Virus record (IMG/VR): IMGVR_UViG_3300009702_000785
Span: 1-64,000 of that record
DNA: 64,000 nt
Origin: a virus
Reading direction: 5' to 3' (one strand)
In this document: piece by piece, positions 58,159-64,000 of the stretch
How positions within the stretch are numbered: the stretch's first letter is position 1
How the letters are laid out: every line of letters starts with the position of its first letter
Program-made: the position numbers and the translations under genes
The notes under the pieces: generated by a model
What the model was told of the DNA's origin: nothing
Database searches by the model: none
The model's input: the letters and a program-made list of their open reading frames with translations, nothing else

Positions 58159-60378
58159 ATGGCAAAATCATTGGATATAGGAACAATGTTTTTGGTAAAA
58201 GGACAGGAAGACGAGTTAGTTGATAACATTAACTTCACTGTGGAAAGAAACGTATTTCTAAAAGCATCTACCACCGAGGATACAGAGGACACCCTCAAAG
58301 AAAATAACTGGGCGTATGTCAAGCACGATGATAACTTTTACATCTTAGGAGAAGATGCCCTGAAACTTAAGAACCTTCTGACTGTTAATGTTAAGAAGGG
58401 GGCTGATGATATCGTGATGACTAAGGTGGGTGAGTTGCGCCGTCCAATGCGTAAGGGTATTCTGAATACCTCCGAAGAGAAGCTTAGTATTGCTATTATC
58501 CAGAAGCTCATTCAAAACCTAGTGGGGCCGCCGTCCTATCCTGGTGAAGTCTTATGCTTCTGCGTACCCGGTGACCCAGTAGACAGTAATCTGTCAGTAC
58601 TGTTTCACCAGTCAATGCTCAATTCTTTTTTGAAGAGTCTTGGTTATACAGTTGAGCATATCCCAGAAGCCTTGGCAATCATCTTTAGCGAGGTGCCGAC
58701 TGTTGATAGCGAGGATGGCGAAGAGCCCTTCAGTGGCATATCCTTCTCGTTTGGGGCAGGCATGTGTAATATTTGTTTTGCCTACAAGAAGCTGCCCCTG
58801 ATTGCATTCTCAGTAGCTCGGTGCATACCCCCTGGTAATAAGGTTATCACTCAAAGCGGTCTATTAAATATAGAAGATGTTACTACAAAATCGCTAGTAC
58901 TTAATCGAGTTGGTAATTGGGTTGCAGTTGATGATACACAATCTAAAGAATTCCGAGGAGATATTTATAATTTTGAAGCAATTGGACAAGGGCGATGGTC
59001 AACAACAGGGGACCACAGATTATGGATAAAACCCAAAGATCAAACTGCTTGGCAATGGACCAAAGCAAGCGAAGTATGCGTTGGTGACAAAGTTATGCAA
59101 CCGTGGTTAGATACTTATGAAACAAAGCACACTATCGGATGGACACGAGAAAATACAAAAAAATATATGAATGCTGAAATGTTTTCTAACCAGTATTATT
59201 TTATGGGAAGATTTCTGGGTGATGGAAATGTGTTTAAGGACAAAAAATCTGATAGGGGCATAAAAATAGCCCTAAACGCTAATAGTCCGATTCGACAGGA
59301 TTTTTTGAAATCGGTAATGGAATCAACTTTCCAAAGAAAAGTTGAAATATGTAATGATGGAAGTGTTGTTTTGTTGAAACTTCATGATTCGGGACTGGCG
59401 AAATGGTTTAGAAAAAACTGCTACAGCCAAAATCTACATGGCGATTGGAAAGATAAGGTATTCCCCTGGGATTTATCCCACTTGAAAGAAAATTATTTAA
59501 GATTTTTTATAGCAGGGTTGTTAGACAGTGATGGCTACGTTGATGAATCTAAAAACCAAATATATTTAGGAATTACCAGTCATAACTTGGCCCAAAACTT
59601 TTATCTTGCACTTATGAAAATTGGGTTGAAACCCACAATAAGCTGGAGAACTAGAGACGGATCACATGAATATGATGGGAAAATAATTCGACATGTTAGA
59701 GAAGTTTTTGAAGTGACAGCGTCTGGTTCTCGATGTCGAGAGTTTATAGGATGGCTTAGGTCTAATCATTTAGAAGTGTTTTTTGACAAGAGTGAAACTC
59801 ATGGATGCAATGTCTCTAAAATTTCATCTATAACCAAAGAACATTACAATGGTTATGTGTATGATATATCAATTGGTGATGAATTTAATAGTTTTTGCCT
59901 TCCAGGTTGCGTAGTTCATAATAGTGGTGACTGGATTGATATTGAGTCTGCCAAGGTTGCAGGCATTGATGTATCTGCTATGACTCGATACAAAGAAGCC
60001 AAGTTTGATCTAGATGACGTAGATCACAGCAATATGAAAGATGCTGCTCTAGACATCTTCTACAACAATATGATTGAGCACGCTCTCGACAAGTTTTCCG
60101 AGAAATTCAGTCAGTTGGATGTTGAAGATCAGATCAACGCTCCACTGGAGATCGTTGTTGCCGGTGGTACGTCGATTGTACCTGGATTTTTGAACAGATT
60201 CAAAACCATCTTGAAAGGCAAGGATTTGACTTTCAGAGTTAAGGGGGTGCGTCATGCAGAAGAACCATTGTACGCTGTCTCCAGTGGTTGTCTTATGAAG
60301 GCTATCTCAGTAGAGAAAAAAATCAACAAGGAGAAAGAGGCTAAGGCACCGAAAGTTAAAGAGATCAAAACCGAGTGA
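58159..60378 (+). CDS. Actin-like ATPase (ParM/MreB-type) with intein
   Basis: 739 residues. Extein has the phosphate-1 motif (LDIGTMFLVKG), phosphate-2 (ISFSFGAGMCNICF), and adenosine motif (IVVAGGTSIVPGF) of the actin-like fold. The intein is inserted between SVAR and SGDWID. Phage actin-like filaments position DNA or the phage nucleus. C terminus is basic (KKINKEKEAKAPKVK). Confidence 0.85.
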   Translation: MAKSLDIGTMFLVKGQEDELVDNINFTVERNVFLKASTTEDTEDTLKENNWAYVKHDDNFYILGEDALKLKNLLTVNVKKGADDIVMTKVGELRRPMRKGILNTSEEKLSIAIIQKLIQNLVGPPSYPGEVLCFCVPGDPVDSNLSVLFHQSMLNSFLKSLGYTVEHIPEALAIIFSEVPTVDSEDGEEPFSGISFSFGAGMCNICFAYKKLPLIAFSVARCIPPGNKVITQSGLLNIEDVTTKSLVLNRVGNWVAVDDTQSKEFRGDIYNFEAIGQGRWSTTGDHRLWIKPKDQTAWQWTKASEVCVGDKVMQPWLDTYETKHTIGWTRENTKKYMNAEMFSNQYYFMGRFLGDGNVFKDKKSDRGIKIALNANSPIRQDFLKSVMESTFQRKVEICNDGSVVLLKLHDSGLAKWFRKNCYSQNLHGDWKDKVFPWDLSHLKENYLRFFIAGLLDSDGYVDESKNQIYLGITSHNLAQNFYLALMKIGLKPTISWRTRDGSHEYDGKIIRHVREVFEVTASGSRCREFIGWLRSNHLEVFFDKSETHGCNVSKISSITKEHYNGYVYDISIGDEFNSFCLPGCVVHNSGDWIDIESAKVAGIDVSAMTRYKEAKFDLDDVDHSNMKDAALDIFYNNMIEHALDKFSEKFSQLDVEDQINAPLEIVVAGGTSIVPGFLNRFKTILKGKDLTFRVKGVRHAEEPLYAVSSGCLMKAISVEKKINKEKEAKAPKVKEIKTE
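58822..59922 (+). mobile_element. Intein (LAGLIDADG) in the actin-like ATPase
   Basis: 367 residues (222-588). Begins CIPPGNKVITQSG, ends VVHN before Ser. Contains FLGDGNVF and GLLDSDGYV motifs of the endonuclease. Splice site CR|C...N|S fits class 1 intein chemistry. Confidence 0.9.
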
Positions 60379-60387
60379 GGTGTCTAA

Positions 60388-61125
60388 ATGGGATATTGCA
60401 ATGTAGTCGAGGTAGATTATGTGCTTGGGCAGTCTCTCACGAATGCCCGAGCCGAGAATGCAGAGTTCGGTGTACAGCAGAATTTATGGGAAATAGGTCA
60501 CGTCAGGGACAAAAATAGAATTCCCGATGACGTGGTGTACCTGTATATCTCCTTTGCTGACAACCAAATCGACGGCATCCTATCTCAACAATACTATACT
60601 CCTTTGAAGAAATGTGTCAACGGACAGTGGGATTTGGATGCTGATATCAATGAGTACAACCAAATTGTTGAAATGCCAGATTCCCGCAACTTGGTTATTG
60701 GTGATACAATTCAGATTGTCAACCTAAATACTGGGGAAAAAGAAAATCATATTGTGGCCTCGATAGTGGATCAGTATTCCTTCACAGTCTTGGACCCAAT
60801 TGAGACATCTTTTGAGGGCGACAATATTGTAGTCAAACGGGTTCAGTACCCACCTCCAATCAACCAGATTTCAGCCCGGTATGCGGCTTCATTTATCTAC
60901 GACAAATACTTTGCAGCGCAAAATGCACCTAACGTATCCGACTATGGCCAAGAGATGCGCCGAAAGGCGATGGGCCAACTGAATGATATTCTGAACGGCA
61001 AAGTCATCCTGAAGAATCAGCTACGAGTCGGTGACCGATTTGGCAATCCCTGGCTATGTGACAATTACAGTTTAAGAGATAGAGGGTTTGATACGAGTAG
61101 TCGTGATATGTCTCAACCTCAATAA
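60388..61125 (+). CDS. Phage head-tail/virion-like protein
   Basis: 245 residues. SFADNQIDGILSQQYYTPLK resembles head-completion proteins of gp36/DUF1320 type. C terminus LRDRGFDTSSRDMSQPQ recurs as the tail of the downstream homing endonuclease. Probably a virion connector. Confidence 0.6.
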   Translation: MGYCNVVEVDYVLGQSLTNARAENAEFGVQQNLWEIGHVRDKNRIPDDVVYLYISFADNQIDGILSQQYYTPLKKCVNGQWDLDADINEYNQIVEMPDSRNLVIGDTIQIVNLNTGEKENHIVASIVDQYSFTVLDPIETSFEGDNIVVKRVQYPPPINQISARYAASFIYDKYFAAQNAPNVSDYGQEMRRKAMGQLNDILNGKVILKNQLRVGDRFGNPWLCDNYSLRDRGFDTSSRDMSQPQ

Positions 61126-61136
61126 AGGACTTTGAC

Positions 61137-62021
61137 GTGATAAGATTGAATACCCTTAGTATGGAAACCAAGATTTGTCCTAATTGTGGTGTGGAATTTT
61201 CTCGTAAACCCTCCGAAATGAAGAGATGCACGTTTTGTTCTGTATCTTGTAGAATGCAATCAGTCAGAAAGCATAGACGGACAGAATGCAAGGTTTGCGG
61301 CAAAGTGTTTTATCCAGAAAAACGTGCTAATAGAAAGAACGCTCAGTTTTGTAGCCAGAAGTGTATGGGAGAATCATATGCTGTCCTTGATTACAAAACA
61401 TCGTTTCTTGGCAAAACAACTGATTTTATAGATGGTTTTTTGTTAGGGGATGGGCATATCTCCGCAAAAAATTGTCATATTTCCTGGTCGCTGAAATATC
61501 AGGAATTTTCGGATTACATCAAAGCAAACCTTAAATTGTACAATCCCAAAGATAGCCGACGATTCCAAAAAGACGTGAGATGCAAACAAGGCGGTTACCA
61601 CACAACAAGAGGTAATACTAAATGCCACCCTGACTTTGCACTTCAAAGACAGAGGTGGTATAAAGATAAGAAAATAGTTCCTAAAGATGTTGTTATATCA
61701 CCCAAATCTTTGATGATTTGGTATTTAGGAGATGGAACTTTGACCGATTATGGCTTGGTCTTATGTACTGATAATTTCAGCGAAAGTGATGTAGATTTTC
61801 TAATTGCAAAACTCAAACAAATCGGGATAACAAGTAACAAGCGTTTTCACGCTGGATTACCTGAAATTGCTGTTACATCTTCCGGGCGGAAAGTATTTTT
61901 CGATTATATTGGATGGAAGTCGCCAGTTAAGTGTTACAACTATAAATTTCCAGATGATACTTATCAACACAGAGATCGAGGTTACTCTGCAAGTGACCGA
62001 GATATGAGTACACCGCAATGA
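61137..62021 (+). CDS. LAGLIDADG homing endonuclease with target-gene-like tail
   Basis: 294 residues from GTG 61137 (AAGGA upstream). N-terminal zinc ribbons (CPNCGVEFSR, CTFCSVSC, CKVCGKVF, CSQKC), then FIDGFLLGDGHIS and MIWYLGDGTLTD. Its last ~16 residues (RDRGYSASDRDMSTPQ) mirror the C terminus of the gene before it. Stop overlaps the next start. Confidence 0.82.
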   Translation: MIRLNTLSMETKICPNCGVEFSRKPSEMKRCTFCSVSCRMQSVRKHRRTECKVCGKVFYPEKRANRKNAQFCSQKCMGESYAVLDYKTSFLGKTTDFIDGFLLGDGHISAKNCHISWSLKYQEFSDYIKANLKLYNPKDSRRFQKDVRCKQGGYHTTRGNTKCHPDFALQRQRWYKDKKIVPKDVVISPKSLMIWYLGDGTLTDYGLVLCTDNFSESDVDFLIAKLKQIGITSNKRFHAGLPEIAVTSSGRKVFFDYIGWKSPVKCYNYKFPDDTYQHRDRGYSASDRDMSTPQ

Positions 62022-62278
62022 GTAAGAAAAAAAATGGCATCTCTGGTATAGACGAACTTAGCCGACTGCAAAGTAAAGTCGAACAACGGTATCAGTATAT
62101 TGCATCACTGAATGGTAGTAAAGTTAATCTCGATGAGATCGGATTAGCACCAGGACCGGTGCTGCATCAGGATGGGGAAACAATGAGCGAAGAGGAAAGT
62201 GCACTATTTGAAAAAGACAATCCAAAGGTCGTGGCTTTTCTGCAACACCTGAAACTCAGGTTAGATGATATACTATAG
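62018..62278 (+). CDS. Small helical phage protein
   Basis: 86 residues (MSKKKNGISGIDELSRLQSK...), helical, charged. Between homing endonuclease and virion-like gene; possibly assembly factor. No family recognised. Confidence 0.55.
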   Translation: MSKKKNGISGIDELSRLQSKVEQRYQYIASLNGSKVNLDEIGLAPGPVLHQDGETMSEEESALFEKDNPKVVAFLQHLKLRLDDIL

Positions 62279-62286
62279 GATCAACA

Positions 62287-63219
62287 ATGGACGCCCTTTC
62301 AATACTGAAAGCCTACCGCAAGATTATCGGGCGGTTTATTATCAACAACAGAGAGTTGATTTCACCTACCGTGACTGGCAGCCGTACTATCGAAGTGGAA
62401 AGTACGCGCCGCTTTCAGCTGGGTGATAAGATTGCACTGCTGAATCAATCGACTTGGGATGTGGAATTCCATTTGATCGCTGACATACCAGATAGCATAA
62501 CCATCACCACAACGCACGACATATCTGCTGTATATCCAGTAACAGGTGATTCATCAACCACTAGTGTTGTCCGCAAAGCAATTGGTGACGGAATGGGGAC
62601 CGATGCTTTTATTCAGGCTATTTATCTTGGTGATCCTACGGTTATATCCCACTATCCTGCAATCACGATAGATATGAAGAACAGATCATCAGAATGGATG
62701 ACTCTAGAATCTACTAAAGAAAGCTACAACATTGACATCTCGATTTACATAGAGGCGTCACAATACGAAGCACAATTCGAGTTGATGCATGCTTATGTCC
62801 ACGCAATCGAGACTGCCCTGTTTAGGTCGTTCTATCCTTTGGTTGATCCATACAACTCTTCTGATCTAACCCAGACTGTGGTTGAGAACGATACGATATT
62901 TCGGATAGAAAACGAGACTGATGGGTTTTTATGTGGAGGAAGCTGGATATGGTTTGAGAGCCTAGATTATCTTGCTTATAACCGTATAAAACAGTATCAA
63001 GGCAACGGTGTGTATGAGACTCTTTTCCCGATTGGGCAACTATTCGATGTAGGAGATGTGGTTATTAGACCTGCTCGCCACATCTTTAATACCTTGGCAC
63101 ATCAAACTCAGTATGGTACGGTGATGAAAGAGACCATGCTGAAGGCTGCGGTAATTTCTCTGAGAGCAGACGAGGAAGTCTGGAGATATACCCCATTCCT
63201 CGATCCATTAACGTTTTGA
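62287..63219 (+). CDS. Virion-like structural protein
   Basis: 310 residues, beta-rich (TVTGSRTIEVESTRRFQLGD) with helical ALFRSFYPL stretch. Resembles tail or neck proteins in composition and position; no defined family. No signal peptide. Confidence 0.55.
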   Translation: MDALSILKAYRKIIGRFIINNRELISPTVTGSRTIEVESTRRFQLGDKIALLNQSTWDVEFHLIADIPDSITITTTHDISAVYPVTGDSSTTSVVRKAIGDGMGTDAFIQAIYLGDPTVISHYPAITIDMKNRSSEWMTLESTKESYNIDISIYIEASQYEAQFELMHAYVHAIETALFRSFYPLVDPYNSSDLTQTVVENDTIFRIENETDGFLCGGSWIWFESLDYLAYNRIKQYQGNGVYETLFPIGQLFDVGDVVIRPARHIFNTLAHQTQYGTVMKETMLKAAVISLRADEEVWRYTPFLDPLTF

Positions 63220-63241
63220 TGAGTTTGATTAGGAGATTGAA

Positions 63242-64000
63242 ATGAAAGTACTTGTAATTGGTTTGTCGCCGTATCTGACAACATCACGTAGTAAGGTAGC
63301 AGCTCTGGTAATGAGGTATCTATATGTAAAAGGTGTTGAAGTTGCTGGTGCAGCGTGGGCACACGATACATCCTTCTTCATACCTGATGAGGAAGGCCAT
63401 CTGACATATGAATTCGACATTAAGGATCATGGAACTCACAACATTCCGTTGAAGACATTTAGCCGTGGAGACAAAGAATCTGTCGAGATATATGAGATTA
63501 TGGAGCAACTTCATCCTGATCTGGTCATCACTGTAGGAGATTATGGTGACTTTGCCTATATGAAAGCAGTCAAGATGTTTTATAACAAGCCATTCAAATG
63601 GCTGTTCCTATTGATGAACTATTCTGCCCCAATTAATGAAAATGAACACGAGCTTATTGAAAACGCCGATGGAGTTATGTGCACAAGTCAGTTTGGATAC
63701 GATACGGTCAAAAATTTGTATGTAAAAGAACTGATAGATATAACTTATCTGGGTTGTAACCGCAAAACATTCCATTTAATGGACGAAGGTAAAGAAAATG
63801 ACGACAAGTTCAGAGTTATGGCTAGTGGCAAGTGCCATCAGGTTGATAATCTGCCGATAGTGATGGAAGCAGTTGCTCAGGCAAGACAAAAGAATCCTGA
63901 CATCGAATTATACGTCTATACCAACTTGCACGACCGTGGAGACTACGATCTAGAGCTTATTAAGAGCCGTTTTGACCCACAGGATGAGTTTATTAGGTTC
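63242..64000 (+). CDS. GT4-like glycosyltransferase, 3' partial
   Basis: ATG 63242 (MKVLVIGLSPYLTTSRSKV...); the frame is open to the right edge (253 codons). N-terminal GT-B half with LHPDLVITVGDYGD and the GVMCTSQFGYDTVKNLY helix, then the start of the donor domain (RVMASGKCHQVDNLPIVMEA). It belongs to the same family as other glycosyltransferases here. Confidence 0.7.
   Translation, partial: MKVLVIGLSPYLTTSRSKVAALVMRYLYVKGVEVAGAAWAHDTSFFIPDEEGHLTYEFDIKDHGTHNIPLKTFSRGDKESVEIYEIMEQLHPDLVITVGDYGDFAYMKAVKMFYNKPFKWLFLLMNYSAPINENEHELIENADGVMCTSQFGYDTVKNLYVKELIDITYLGCNRKTFHLMDEGKENDDKFRVMASGKCHQVDNLPIVMEAVAQARQKNPDIELYVYTNLHDRGDYDLELIKSRFDPQDEFIRF

Overview
This window is most likely part of a large tailed double-stranded DNA bacteriophage genome (jumbo-phage type). 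The evidence is tail-fibre-like and virion-like genes, dense short genes with many ATGA/TAATG overlaps, strong Shine-Dalgarno sites, a tRNA cluster, two inteins, several homing endonucleases, a phage-type sigma factor, PhoH, an actin-like ATPase and many glycosyltransferases. Base composition is moderately AT-rich. The host cannot be named from the sequence. A lipoprotein signal with an LAGC lipobox shows only that it is a bacterium.

Layout. 1-6725 (+): a collagen-like fibre, a beta-helix protein, an FG-GAP-like propeller, three small paralogous virion-like proteins and a GT4 glycosyltransferase split into two overlapping frames. 6749-7027 (+): a lipoprotein. 7044-9866 (-): an IS607-like element whose tnpA and broken tnpB flank a DUF4238 passenger gene. 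9847-14231 (-): a restriction-like operon (nuclease, SF2 helicase, and two methyltransferase-fold proteins that divide motif I and motif IV between them). 14356-15103: an endonuclease remnant and a non-autonomous hairpin-ended element with RNA-like internal pairing, abutting the sigma-factor gene. 15092-20434 (-): sigma factor, NDP kinase, DnaJ, RNase HI, an L7/L12-C-terminal-like protein and small unknowns. 20495-26145 (-): eleven tRNAs or tRNA-like genes mixed with tRNA fragments, an IS200/IS605 element, an HNH endonuclease and small genes. Six of the tRNAs have leucine anticodons and cover every leucine codon. 26431-26635: a promoter, a structured leader and a terminator with a possible antiterminator, ahead of an ACT-domain gene and the tRNAs.

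26647-31197 (-): five tightly coupled glycosyltransferase-like genes and an FmdB-type zinc ribbon. 31274-42326: short blocks on alternating strands with an SMC/RecF-like ATPase, a CCA-adding enzyme (consistent with tRNAs lacking an encoded CCA), a PAS protein, DUF1360-like membrane protein, two beta-propeller proteins and a NucS-like nuclease. 42403-64000 (+): one long co-oriented block with glycosyltransferases, a subtilase, a kinase-like protein, virion-like proteins, a HELGH metallopeptidase, an ADP-ribosyltransferase-like protein, PhoH, a trypsin-like protease with an intein, an actin-like ATPase with an intein, and two LAGLIDADG genes.

The most unusual features are: (i) five otherwise unrelated proteins that share an N-terminal M-x-W-L-x-K/N signature, including kinase-like and ADP-ribosyltransferase-like proteins, suggesting a packaging or targeting signal for injected effectors; (ii) a tRNA-Leu(UAA) with a 20-nt hairpin insert in its anticodon loop, at the position of the known bacterial group I intron, beside two class I tRNAs with leucine anticodons; (iii) an attenuator-like leader before the tRNA cluster; (iv) an IS607-like element with a DUF4238 passenger; (v) the split methyltransferase pair. 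Several genes are broken by one-base shifts, which could be biological decay or sequencing error.
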